Assembly: GCA_002104905.1 (NCBI GenBank)
Contig: MCFE01000056.1
Location: 124,001-188,000 of the forward strand
Direction: 5' to 3'
DNA from: Basidiobolus meristosporus CBS 931.73
Lineage: Eukaryota; Basidiobolomycota; Basidiobolomycetes; Basidiobolales; Basidiobolaceae
DNA: 64,000 bases
Shown: positions 12,050-25,638 of the stretch, one piece after another
Position numbering within the stretch: position 1 is the stretch's first letter
Layout: every line of letters starts with the position of its first letter
Notes under the pieces: generated by a model
What the model saw: only the letters and a program-made list of their open reading frames with translations
Told to the model about the DNA's origin: nothing
Database searches by the model: none
Program-made: the position numbers and the translations under genes

Positions 12050-14182
12050 TGACTAAGAGGTATTGATTCCATAAGGACACTGCACAAAGAACATCTAAAA
12101 GTAATTGCACCACAGATATCATAAAAAACTTAGTCAAAATTTTTCCTCACAATAATACAAAAGTGGCTTCCAATTAGTTCTTTGCCAATTTTCTCACCAT
12201 CTGATCCCAGACCCTCTATCACCTCCTACATTTGTGTGAATTGATTGGTTATTGCCTCTTTTTCACACTCCTTACTACCTGACTCAACCATTTCTCCTAT
12301 TTTTTCTGCATACAAATTGATTTATTTCTGCTTAAACTTCAGTTGTACCTCAATTGTTAATTATATTGACCTATACAAGTACCTTTATCCTACACTAACA
12401 TTAAGCCTAGACCCACACTCAACAAGCAACTCCATTAAAATCCACTACTCAATAAGTATTTCTGCTGTTATGCTGTGTTTTAACAACTTTGACAGGAACC
12501 CTGCAGCTTTATGCCATTATTCATTCACTGGTTCCAATACGTCCTGGTCTTCAGCCAGCACTGCAAGGTCTAGCTCCTCATCTGCTAGTTGTTGCAATAA
12601 GTCCTTGCAATATTCAAGTGCATTTTCTTGAGCACTGCGCTGGGATAAGGGCTGCAACCTCCTGATATGCCTATTAATGTTCCAATATTCCACCAAAGGC
12701 ATTGTGATAACCTTCTGAGTTCTTGATATTGCTACTTAGTCTGTCAGTGGGATCTCCACTCTGTCAACAATGGAGGACATGGAGGCTGTGGTAGACATAT
12801 TGCCTCTCTCTGCAAACTCATCTACCTCACTGCAGTGTAGCTTAACTGGATGTGCCTCCAACTGTTGTGAAACAGCTATTTTCTTGCTGTTAATTCTTTA
12901 AGGCTATGATACAATTCAATCTGTTCAGGGCTCACAGCATTGATTGGCAAGAACTGCAGCTTTTTTTGTATGCTACCCTGTCTCTGGCTTGAGTACACTT
13001 TTTCCCCTTTATCTTTTCTTTCATCACTGCCAGGTCTTTCACTGCTACTTTGACTGAGTGCCTCTTGAGTAATACTGCACTTTTTCCTTGGTAAATGTTG
13101 TGCTGGTATATATGTGTCTGCCTACTTTTCTCTTATCAGCATTCTTCCAGCCACCTGATGCCTCTTTGATGCTTGTTTAGAGCTTTTGGTCCTGCTTGTA
13201 ACAGGCTCTTGAGGAAGCCAGTGGTTTTTAGCCATGGCACCCTTGTTCTTCTGCTGTTGACAGTTTCTGCTATTCTTGAGATACATTTTTAGCATATCAA
13301 TGCTGGCCCAGAATCTGTTTGCTTGTTTGAATCCAGGATAATGCTCATGGTGCAAGTCAAGCACATTCTGCTTGGCCTTGCATTCCTGACAGTCCCATGG
13401 TATGCTGGCCTTCAAGTGTTGGCATGCAGTACTTCTAACAGCCTCTTGCATATTAGCTCACACTTCATCATTGCACTCAAAGGCTTCACAGATATTCAAT
13501 GTCTTTTGACTTTTAGGCTTTGGTATAAATACTACATTTTCCCCCTCACATGCTATAATAGGTTTTCTGTGGGCCTTATCTTTGGGCATTGTTGTTGTGC
13601 TTCAATGACTGTATGGTGTTCCTCTGCTGTTACATTGGGAAATGGCCCAATTCTTGGCTGTGACATTTAGCTACTTGAGTTCCTTCTTGGCAACAAAGAT
13701 AATGTTTTCTCTACCTTGGATATTGATTGTTTTTACACCTTTCATCTGCTCATCTTGTTTCTGGACTATTTCCTGATTTCTCTGGGCCATTGAATCTATC
13801 CTATCAGCCACTGCACCTAATTGTCTCATTAATGCTTTGTAGGAGCTGACAACATGCTTGCTAATACAGGTGATGGTGATGTTATCACAGCCACTTGCTG
13901 GTCTTCAGCTGATGGTAGTGCTTTTGCTACATTGTCATCTGCCTCAGCAATATGGTCAGCTTGTGGCTCCACAGAAATTCCTAATAGCCTACTTGACTGT
14001 GAGCCTGAGGAGTCTGCATTATTCCCTTCAGTGGGCACACTGACCTTAGGGTCTTTTTTGGTTGTAGCCCCACTTGTTGCACTGAATGTCCAGGCAAGCT
14101 GTTGTCCAACCATTCTTCTGCTGCTGTCAGCAGTGGGGTGTGGTTGGGAACCAGACAACTTTGCTTTATTTTTTGGTGGCAT
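12050..14182 (-). pseudogene. degenerate retroelement ORF (gag/ORF1-like?)
   Basis: The minus strand starts at 14182 with MPPKNKAKLSGSQ and a low-complexity Ser/Thr/Ala-rich stretch. Interrupted frames follow at 13451-13122 (Cys/His-bearing, with ACQHLKASIPWDCQECKAK and LHHEHYPGF) and 12702-12517 (coiled, Gln/Glu-rich). The order of disordered N-terminus, coiled segment and Cys/His segment suggests a gag or LINE ORF1. No family is recognised with confidence. Stops are frequent. Confidence 0.4.
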
Positions 14183-14383
14183 ATATATATATGGAAGTGA
14201 GTCAAACCCAAGGGGATATGGTGTTATAGATACATGTGTATATGGTTCCAGAACTTTATTTGTAATGCTTACTATGGTGGGTCATCATTGAATCTTACAT
14301 TTATGTAGGTGCAATGTCTCAAATACAAGACTGTTATAAATACTGGCCACTGATCTTATCAACTTGAATCTACCACCAATCTT

Positions 14384-15105
14384 ATGGACCAGAGCAGAAC
14401 TCTGGTGGTAGTCTCACAGGTATCTGGGCCTAAATTGCTATCCAACCTGGTTAGCTACCTGTATTCATTGCTGGATAAGCTTTGTATGCTTTCCAGTGGG
14501 ATAGCAATAAATGGCCATCATGTAAAAGAGCCTATTATTATCTGCATTAGAGATACCCCAGCCATCAGCAAGATAGGTGGCTTTACTGGGCACAATGTAT
14601 GGTATTGCTGTCAAATGTGTGAGATTCAGGGGACTTACTCCACAACTCATGCACATTATTATTACCCAAACACCAACACTAAGAACATCATCTTTCTACT
14701 GAGAGGACATACAGAAGTCAGCATGCAATTACAGTAAAGTTGGCAAGCTATAAGCCATTGACCAGAATATGAGATTAAATGGAGACCAGAGATACTTAAG
14801 ATAGAGGGTATCTGTTGGAGCAAAAGCTTTCCACTGGGAGCAATGCATATGCTTTTCAGCAATATCCCTATACTGATTACCAAGTGTACAAGGGGCATTT
14901 CAAGCTAAATGAGCCCTTTGAGATACTGGAGAAACTTGAAAGAACTGGCAAGATATTAAAGAGTATCTGCCACCCTAAGTACTTCTCATGGGCTCCAATC
15001 AACATTCATATGCATATGCAGCAATACAAGTGTCAGGACTGGATGAACTGGATATTTATTTATTCAAGTGGCCTTCTAAAGCCATTTCTACCTGATGGAA
15101 AATAA
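14384..15105 (+). pseudogene. CACTA/Plavaka-like (Tnp2) transposase, decayed copy 2
   Basis: The plus strand encodes ISKIGGFTGHNVWYCCQMCE then IQGTYSTTHAHYYYPN. This is the G-x-x-G-H-x-x-x-x-C-x-x-C...HYYYP block typical of Tnp2-type transposases of CACTA/Plavaka elements in fungi. A second segment at 14815-15105 carries GHFKLNEPFEILEKLERTGK. One frameshift or stop separates the two parts. It ends abruptly where copia pol similarity begins (about 15117). A diverged copy lies on the minus strand at 8789-11343. Confidence 0.65.
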
Positions 15106-15116
15106 AACTTGGGACT

Positions 15117-16600
15117 AAGTCAAATCATCAATCAACCAAAAATCAATTGGATGCAGATGGGTCTTCAAGACAAAATACAAGGCTGATGGTACAATTGAAA
15201 GATACAAAGCAAGACTTGTGGCCAGACAATACTCTCAAGCAAAAGGACTTGACTATACTGAGACCTTTGCACTGGTAGCCAAGCTTTAATTCCATCAGAT
15301 TAATATTGGCTATTGCAGCCAAATATAAGTTTTTTATTCATCAAATGGATATAAAAACTGCATTTTTGAATGGAGAACTTGACAAGGACATGTATATGGA
15401 CCAGCCTGATGGGCTTGTTGACCAAGATAACCCTTGTTTGGTCTACAAGCTCAAAAAGTCACTATATGGTCTCAAACAATCACCAAGAGCCTGGAATTGC
15501 AAGATATATTCTTATTTGAAATCTCCAAGTTTCAAAAGGAGTAATGCTGACTATAGTATATACTGTTAGCCAGATAGAGCAAATCCAGTTATAATAGCTC
15601 TATATGTGGATGATCTTATTATAGCCACCAATACCTAGAAACATTGGAAGAGACTAAATCCAGCCTATACAAGGAGTTCAAGATGTCCGATCTAGGAGAA
15701 CTCAGCTACTACTTGGGGATTAAGTTCTCCATAGACAGAAGTACCCAGACTATTACCCTAAGCCAATCCAAGTATATTCACAATATATTAAAGAAGTACA
15801 AAATGGAAGACTGTAAACCAACAGCTACCCCAATGGAGACCAACCTTAACTTGGTCAAAACTCAACCAAATCAAGAGAGCTTGGTGCCATCTGAAAGCCC
15901 TGAATTTCCTTAGCAATCTATGATCGGTAGTCTGACTGTGTATATCATGCTTGGAACACGTCCAGATATCTCATATTCAGTAGGGAGTTGTCAGCCAACA
16001 TAATCAGAACTATGGATCTGATCATATTGCAGCAGTTAAGCGGATTTTTAGATACCTGAAAAGGAACTGCTGATATCTGCTTAAGATACACTTATAAGGA
16101 CTCAGAACAGGATCTTGTGGGATACTCTGATGCGGATTGGGACAGAATTTGGAAGACAGAAGATCCACCACAGATTACACCTTCTTTACTGTAAAGGAGC
16201 AATTTCATGGAATTCAAGAAAGCAACCAACTGTAGCACTTTCTACCACAGAGGCAGAGTATATGGCAGCCTGTGAAGCTACAAAAGAAGCAATGTGGCTA
16301 AGAAAGCTTTTTACAGATTTAGGCCTATGTCAAAAACATGCCTATTACTTTATTTCAAGATAATCAAGGATGTATACAATTAGGTAGAAATCCAACTTTC
16401 ATGCTAATACTAAGCACACTTAGATAAGATATTAGGCATCATTTCATATGTGAAGCTATAGAGAATAACTTAGTTAGCTTAGCTTACTGCCCTTCAGATG
16501 AAATGATTGCAGACATATTTACAAACCATTAGCTAGAGACAAGTATGAATATCTTACGTCAAAATTGGGACTAGTCAGTATGAGCATTTAGCGGAGTGGG
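15117..16600 (+). pseudogene. Ty1/copia RT-RNase H (broken)
   Basis: The plus strand shows copia pol from the [11 protein letters not shown] segment (about 15150) through RT (VHQMDIKTAFLNGEL is approximated by FIHQMDIKTAFLNGELDKDM at about 15337; LYGLKQSPRAWN at 15462-15497; the catalytic LYVDDL at about 15601-15618). It continues with DLGELSYYLGIKF (15680) to RNase H ([20 protein letters not shown] at about 16241). It ends in the polypurine tract GAGTGGGAG just before the LTR at 16603. Several stops and frameshifts are present. There is no integrase upstream, so the copy is 5'-truncated. Confidence 0.85.
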
Positions 16601-16602
16601 AG

Positions 16603-17690
16603 TGTTGTAATAATTTGGAATTCCACCTAAATATTCACCTAACTTAGTCACTTAGATCATTATCTTCATATCCTAGAGAATACTGACCAAATTCCTTGTT
16701 GGGATTTGCTTGGAATATTTTCACCAAAATACCAGGTACCCAGAACATGAAAATTTTCAAAGTTGTCCAAACAGCCCTAAACTTTGCACACATGTTCTTG
16801 AGACCTTCCTTGGCCTATTCTATGTGCTTGTTATGCTAAGACTATGTAAAAGTATAAATACTACTTTTACATCAGATTTGTTCCACTGGATATAGTGCCA
16901 CACTGAGCCATGAGTGCCAAATGATACCGTAGTGTATCAGGGAGGCCAAGTGAGCCTATACTTGGCCACAGAGTGTGAAACATAGCTCTGCATCTTCATG
17001 CAGAGCAGCCCCTGTGTTTTACCCATTGTACTAGAGAGAATCCATTTTTTGACCTTTTTTTTGGATCAATGTTATGTAGGATGTGTAAGAGCACAAAAGG
17101 AATGAAAACATACATCTGGTACTCAATACCCATGGCACTCTGAATCTATCTCCTGTATCTTGTATCAAGTCACAAAAATGTATGGCACTATCTTGGTCCA
17201 CTGGTACTATCTGGCACTCTAAGTGCTTTATATGGGTTTTACTTTATGGCTGATATTTAAATATAGTGCCTGATAGTACCAGTGGACCAAGATAGTGCCA
17301 TATGTTTTTGTGACTTGATACAAGCAACAGGAGATAGATTCAGAGTGCCATGGGTATTGAGTACCAGATGCATGTCTTCATTCCTTCTGTGCTCTTACAC
17401 ATCCTGCACAGCACTGATCCAAAAAAAAGGTTAAAAAATGGATTTTCTCCAGCAAAATAGGTAAAACACAGGGGCTGCTTTGCATGAAGATGCAGAGCTA
17501 TGTTTCACACTCTGAGGCCAAGTTTAGGTCTGCAATGCCTTTCTAGCATGCAATGGCACTATTTGGTACTCATGGCTCAATGTGGCACTATCCAACAGAA
17601 CAAGTCTATTCAATAAATCATTAAGTGAAAACCACATAATCTACTTGTCCTCCCAATCACTTCCAATATCTCCAAGACTCTTACAATACA
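16603..17690 (+). repeat. copia 3' LTR, split by an insertion
   Basis: The LTR starts TGTTGTAATAATTTGG after the polypurine tract. It matches the LTRs at 56246-56592 (reverse) and 56856-57188 (forward) up to about 16872, and again from about 17606 (TATTCAATAAATCATTAAG). The middle, about 730 bp, is foreign and is annotated separately as a foldback element. Confidence 0.8.
16875..17605. mobile_element. Foldback/MITE-like element inserted in the copia LTR
   Basis: This is a near-complete palindrome. The left arm (about 16875-17218) is the reverse complement of the right arm (about 17264-17605), with a spacer of about 45 bp. Matching blocks include AGTGCCACACTGAGCCATGA against its right-end complement, GCATCTTCATGCAGAGC, and ACCAGTGGACCAAGATAGTG at the centre. 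It has no ORF. The uninterrupted LTR sequence at about 57111 shows the insertion point. It resembles a non-autonomous foldback or MITE, and its mobiliser is unknown. Confidence 0.8.
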
Positions 17691-18727
17691 AAAAGCATAA
17701 TCTCTTACACATTGAAACAATGATCTGTTACAACACAACTGTGTTTGGTAGCCAATGAATATGTTGTGTTTTGCTGAGGACAAGTAGACAAATGTCTTAG
17801 AAAATATTGCACCTGGATTACCCTCATTTCAGTTGGGGTCAGGGTCAGCACCCTGACAGCAGAGATATTTAAGGTTGGAAATTTAACTGAAAACTACCAG
17901 CAGAATACCAGTGGTATGCCAGTGAAGTACCAGTAGCAGTTTGTATGAAGTCCAAGCAGGATCTTTTTCAAAAGGTACATGATTTACACCAGCTCTGGTT
18001 CCCACCCTCCCATAACCTTTGGTGAAGCATTCTTACTGGAATTTTCTTGGCCATGAAACAGATGCACATCAACCACAAAACAACTTCGTAGGCTATTCAT
18101 TACCACTGAAAATAATGAGAATACTGAGCATTTTCGGATTCCTCATACTTGACCAAAAAGCCTGGATGGAGGTGTGTTGGCTGTTGCAGGTCTTAAGGAC
18201 CAGGCATATGATCGAAAATGGAGCATATCATCCAGGTTGGGATGATTCACAAAAGAGGGAACGGAAGGGATAGAGAAATATATGAAAGATATGTGCCCAG
18301 TTTAGGGTCACATAGACGCCCTAATATTGTTGGTACAATTCCAACCAGATACTCATGGGAACCAAGTCCAAATCGGCCTGATACATATGATTCATCGAGA
18401 GCAATGCTGATTACCAGCAACAGGCATAAATTCAATAAGCTAATAGGTTCAAAACACCAACTCCCTCCACCTCCACTCACTCAGCTCTTACGACCACTGG
18501 CTTCGAACCTCCCACCTACAATCTCTTCGAAACCATCCGAATTGTGCACAGTTGTGGCTATAAATGATAAGGAGGTTTTCAACCGAAGCGATTTCTAGAT
18601 AACACTGTAGAACGCAGTGCCTATTCTTACGGGCTGCGGATGATCCGAGATGATATATCGAGATTGGTGGAACATCGCGGACGATGATCCAAATAGGTCG
18701 ATGAGGCATATTTGCCATTGCCTGAGG
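17691..18727. other. spacer between transposon zone and gene block
   Basis: No gene is recognised. Composition changes from AT-rich transposon debris to more GC-rich coding-type DNA near 18.5 kb. A short perfect hairpin (GTCAGGG TCAGCA CCCTGAC) lies near 17835. Plus-strand frames at 18019-18273 and 18218-18598 lack recognisable motifs. Confidence 0.4.
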
Positions 18728-18730
18728 GCC

Positions 18731-18740
18731 AATATATATA
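18731..18740 (+). promoter_or_regulatory. TATA-like box of the DUF4396 gene
   Basis: AATATATATA lies 38-47 nt before the ATG chosen at 18778. It falls inside the longer frame starting at 18712, which argues for the downstream start. Confidence 0.4.
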
Positions 18741-18777
18741 TCTCCGGGATAAAGACCGGTGGAGCCATACGAAATTC

Positions 18778-19440
18778 ATGAACGCCTTCACCGTGAGTCA
18801 GAATTTTCGAGTCGCTCCTTGGAGGCTGCGTGGCCTGGCGTGGAGCAGGCTGGCGGTTATTCCTAGGGCGTACAGCAGTAGTTGTTGTCAGCACCAGACC
18901 AAGAAGGAGGACAGCCACCCCCCGGGTTCCGACCACTCGCTCCCCGTCTCTAACCTGTCGTTCTGGTCGGACTCAACCGTGTGGAAACGGGCTGGGATCA
19001 ACACCACCCGCTGCCTCGTTGGTTGCTCCTTGGGGGACCTCAGCATGTTCATGTACCTGACCCATTACCACCCGGACGTGTCCATACTTTACAGCATGCC
19101 GTTGTCCATGGCGGCAGGGCTTGGCACCTCCATCGCGCTGGAGACGGTGTTCCTGTATTACAAGGAGCGGTTCAACTCGGTCAAACAGGCGTTCCGAACC
19201 GCCGCCGGCATGAGTCTGATCTCCATGCTGGTTATGGAGGCGTCCGAGAACCTGGTGAATCTGTACACCACCAACCAGTTGGTCAAGGCGACCGGTTGCT
19301 CGTTGGCCGAGCTGACGTTGGCCAACAACGGGGTCGCCACGCTGGGTAGCATCCTCAGCGTCTCCATGTTGGCCGGATTTCTGGCTCCGTTGCCATACAA
19401 TTATTTCAAGTTGAAAAAGTACGGGCGTGGTTGTCACTAA
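18778..19440 (+). CDS. DUF4396 family membrane protein, probably mitochondrial
   Basis: The protein is 220 aa in a single exon. Residues 1-40 (MNAFTVSQNFRVAPWRLRGL, then Arg/Ser-rich without acids) look like a mitochondrial presequence. The rest matches the DUF4396 pattern: WKRAGINTTRCLVGCSLGD at about 72-90, several hydrophobic helices, AAGMSLISMLVMEASENLVN in the middle, and the C-terminal GFLAPLPYNYFKLKKYGR-x-C-H. The molecular function of DUF4396 is not established. The ATG at 18712 would add 22 residues spanning the TATA-like box, so 18778 is preferred. AATAAA lies at about 19471. Confidence 0.85.
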   Translation: MNAFTVSQNFRVAPWRLRGLAWSRLAVIPRAYSSSCCQHQTKKEDSHPPGSDHSLPVSNLSFWSDSTVWKRAGINTTRCLVGCSLGDLSMFMYLTHYHPDVSILYSMPLSMAAGLGTSIALETVFLYYKERFNSVKQAFRTAAGMSLISMLVMEASENLVNLYTTNQLVKATGCSLAELTLANNGVATLGSILSVSMLAGFLAPLPYNYFKLKKYGRGCH

Positions 19441-19565
19441 ACTCAGTCCAATCCCATCCAATCCCATCCAATAAATCCATCTCCTTCACAATCAGTTTGA
19501 TTTGTTTACTCTTGATGCACCATATTTATTGTGATCGATCCTCACTCCATGGAGCGATCGTGAAG

Positions 19566-21077
19566 ATGGGCTCTCCCTCAATCCAAATAACGCCCAAGTA
19601 AGTATCGCTCTGTATCGTCAAGTCACTTTCAGCCAGCTTATCCGAGTCCCCTAGGCTTTTTCAGGAGAAACCCACCGACCAACCTACACCGAATGAGCCA
19701 AGCCCGTTCAACTTAAGTGACGACGAGTTTTGGGAAGAATGGGGACAAACGGTCCAAGTCAATCCCGCCCTTCCTAACCAACAAGAGGGCCCCGAGAGCG
19801 GACTTCAAAAGCGGCAACTTCAACTGAAGGAGCGCCCTTTCCCCTTCAACAAAATCTTCACCGAAACACCGCCATACCACCCATACGACGAGCAACAAGG
19901 GACGCCTTCACCCTTGTACCCAAATACACCCGAGAACCCCGAGTTTACCCCACTCGGCCCCACCTACTCTACAAACTCCAACCCTTTCAACACTTCCGAT
20001 TCCACCTTCGCCTTCACCCCCAACCAAAACCCCAATGAGAGCCCCTGCGACACGAACCAGGAGGAGTTCTGGAGAGAGTGGGCCGAAGAGTTCAAAACTC
20101 CCCCCTCCACCATAAATCATCCTACTCGACCGGCCGAGAATAGCCTCGGTAGGGTGTTCACTCCGGAAGAGATCGACTTGACCAATTCACCCACGGCAAC
20201 CCCTTCCCCGGACCTCAAGAAGGCTTCTCTGGATTCACCAGACAGCGCGAACCTTCCCTCCTTGGCGTTCGTCACTGTGAGAAGGACCGGACGTCGCGAC
20301 AGGCGGTTCCAGTTGAGAAACTCCACCCCGGGATCACCGCTTAACCCCAATAATCGCAAGGCTGACAACAGGAGCAACATCCATAGCGTCGCCGATCGAT
20401 TCTCCGCTATTCAGCTGGACAGTGAGGAGGAGGGAGAGGTCGGGAAGGAATCGAGTCCACCACGGGGGAACAAACCCGAGGGTCCCACCGAAATGGACGA
20501 CGAGGAGTCGTTGAGTGAGGCGTTCTACACCCCTGCACCTAGAGGTCGCCGAAGAATGGTGATTCTAAGCGATGAAGAATCCGATGGTGAGGAGGAAGCC
20601 GCCGCGGAGAGTCCACTACCCGAGATCAGGCCCGAGACCGAGACGGAGTCCGAGGAATCTGAGCATGAGACCTTGGAATTCAACGTGGACTCCGAGGCGA
20701 CCATGATCGAAACGAATTCCAGCCTGAATTGCACCCCGGAGAAATTGAGTGAGGACCGGGTCGATAGTCCGGACAGCCTGTTTACGGTCAAGCGAAGAAT
20801 CAAGCCCAACCGACTCTTGGTGGTGGACAGTGATGACGAGAACTCCGATTCGGAAACATCCCAACCTCAACCTCCCACTCCCCCCTTCCAATCTATTGAG
20901 GTGGACCTGAACGACCCTGAGTTCGATAGAGCACACAATGCTACCCCCGACAACCCTCCGCATCGGGATGTTCAAAGCTCGATCTTTGACACCCCTGAGG
21001 ATATCCAACCGCCCAAGTTCACTGTAGATAGCGACAACGAGATGGACGGCAATTCCGAAACCGAAGGTACCTCCCCC

Positions 21078-21110
<33 letters not shown>

Positions 21111-22540
21111 CCAGAAACCATCCTTTCCGAACCTTTCACTCACCTTGACCAGTCAGCTCCGACGACTCCGACCTCGACTCCGGGATCATTGTGTAGTAAG
21201 TAGGCCCCTTCTATCGAAGTGACTGTGACAGAGCGATCGCTGAGCAGGGAGATTTTTCTAGCGAGGGAAACATCACGAATCGAGTGATCGAGATCAAGGA
21301 GGATGACACGTTCTGGATGGAGCCACCACCCACCCCGGAGACCCCTCGGACCCCATACAGAACTCCCCAGCCAGCCACCCTGATCGACTCCTCTTCCAAG
21401 ACCGCCACCGTCCGACAATTCAAAAAGCATCGGGAACACCTGACCCGGGAGCTCTTCCACGAGTACAACCGGAAGGTGTTCGACAACAAGCTACCCAAGG
21501 AGATGAAGATCACCTGGTCGGTGACACTGAAAACGACCGCTGGCCGAGCGATTTCTCACAGGTATCGTTGGCGGCACCCATCCTCTCCCGTGGTATCCGG
21601 TATTCACCATTCACTTTAGGCAAAGACGTGACGACGAGTGGACCTACGTCTCCAGGGTAGAGCTCTCGACCAAAGTGGTGGACAACATCGGTAAGTTCCC
21701 CTCCTCCTCCTCCTCCTCCCCCTCCCCCTTCCCTCGCCTAAATGAGTAGCTAACCAAGCGACCATGGGCCAGATCGACTCCGGAACACGTTGGCTCACGA
21801 GCTGTGCCATTGCGCAGCTTGGATCATCAATCATATCGCGAAACCGGCGCACGGGGCCGAGTTCAAATACTGGTAATTCATGGCGACCTTGACCCCATCC
21901 CTTTCGAACCGTCACTCACTCGGTACAGGGCACAGCAAGTGATGAAGGTCTACCCGGACCTCAATATCACCACCTGTCATTCCTACGAGATCGCCTACAA
22001 GTACTACTTCGAGTGCGTCAACCCCATGTGTAAGAAAGTGTAAGTGTGGACGATGTTCTTCATAACTGCCCGTCACCGTACCCGTACCCTAACCCGTACC
22101 CTAACCTCAATCCGTCTAGTTACGGCCGACACTCGAAATCCATTGATCCGGATAGACACGCGTGCGGAGTATGTCGCAGGTAACCCCCTAGAAAGTCACC
22201 AATTCACCCGCATACGACTAACCCCTGAGACGCTAGCAAACTGCGGGAGATGGAGAGGCTGAAGAAGGATGGGACACCGTTCAAGAAACGGGAACCCAAC
22301 AAGTACCAGCTGTTCATCAAGGTAGGTTGGATGTTATCGTGGAACCATGGTGGTCGGCGCTGACCCAGCATATCCTTACCGCAATAGGAGAACTTCAGAC
22401 GGGTGAAGGATGCGAACCCGTACGCCACGCAGTCCCAGTTGATGTCGCTGCTGTCGGCAGAGTACAAGAAGAAGTCCGCCCAGGAGAGCAAGGCCATCGA
22501 CGAGTTGGCCAACTCCATTCACCGGATCGAACTGGACTGA
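19566..22540 (+). CDS. GCNA-like SprT metalloprotease with acidic IDR and HMG-like tail
   Basis: Ten exons joined in frame: 19566-19597, 19655-21066, 21153-21195, 21262-21561, 21620-21690, 21773-21872, 21929-22039, 22120-22179, 22237-22321 and 22388-22540. They encode 788 aa. The first approximately 510 residues are disordered and rich in Ser, Asp and Glu. The SprT domain follows: LTRELFHEYNRKVFDNKLP, ITWSVTLKTTAGRA, then the zinc protease motif HELCH (exon 6), and TCHSYEIAYKYYFEC plus YGRHSKSID of the zinc-ribbon region. The C-terminus (KREPNKYQLFIKENFRRVKD, then ATQSQLMSLLS) is HMG-box-like, as in the fission-yeast relative. GCNA/Spartan proteases clear DNA-protein crosslinks in the nucleus. 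Exon boundaries were placed by eye. Intron 2 contains a long C/CT tract. Confidence 0.85.
21072..21112 (+). repeat. poly-C and (CT)n tract in an intron
   Basis: A run of C is followed by an approximately 22-nt CT dinucleotide repeat within intron 2 of the SprT gene (intron 21067-21152). It is a likely site of sequencing or length error. The reading frame does not depend on it if the intron call is right. Confidence 0.8.
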
Positions 22541-22776
22541 GCATTCATGTAAAGAACGAATCCATGTATTTTTAATCCCAGCAAAGGGAAGGGAGGAGAT
22601 ATTGGTACGACTGCGTGTGACTTCATCTCACCCGGCTCCAATAAACTTGGTTAATTCAAATCATCCACTTAATCATGTTCAGATGGTGGGACGTTGAAGG
22701 GGGATACCCGCTGACCTAAATCGAACCAGCACCCTCCGTTATATGGCCCAGTGACAACCAGCTCTAGGCACTGACG

Positions 22777-25389
<2,613 letters not shown>

Positions 25390-25638
25390 TCCCACCTCCA
25401 CATCAACAGACGTGTATTCCACCCGAACCGATGTATTTTCTCCCATTAAAATCGAGTTCACAGCGAAGAAATTGTCTTAGATCCGGTCCCATTTAAATCA
25501 GGATCACATCAATATTTGGTTACGGTTCTCTTTAGAAAGTAGTCGCAGTGAAAGCCATAGTAGCAGTACGTCCTAAGTACACGGCATATGCATCGATATC
25601 GAGAGAATTCGAATTAACCAACCCACACGCTCTAGGTA

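Noticed and set aside
12245-12631. 128-aa plus-strand Ser-rich frame
   Set aside because: Low-complexity reading opposite the decayed minus-strand retroelement ORF; no supporting motif.
18218-18598. 126-aa plus-strand frame upstream of the DUF4396 gene
   Set aside because: No motif, no matching TATA/poly(A) signals, and composition like untranslated DNA; overlapped by equally long antisense frames.
22077-22110. Telomere-like CCCTAACCCGTACCCTAACC in an intron, and a similar stretch at 36549-36583
   Set aside because: Too short and irregular for a telomere or fusion point. The first copy lies in a normal intron between well-defined exons.
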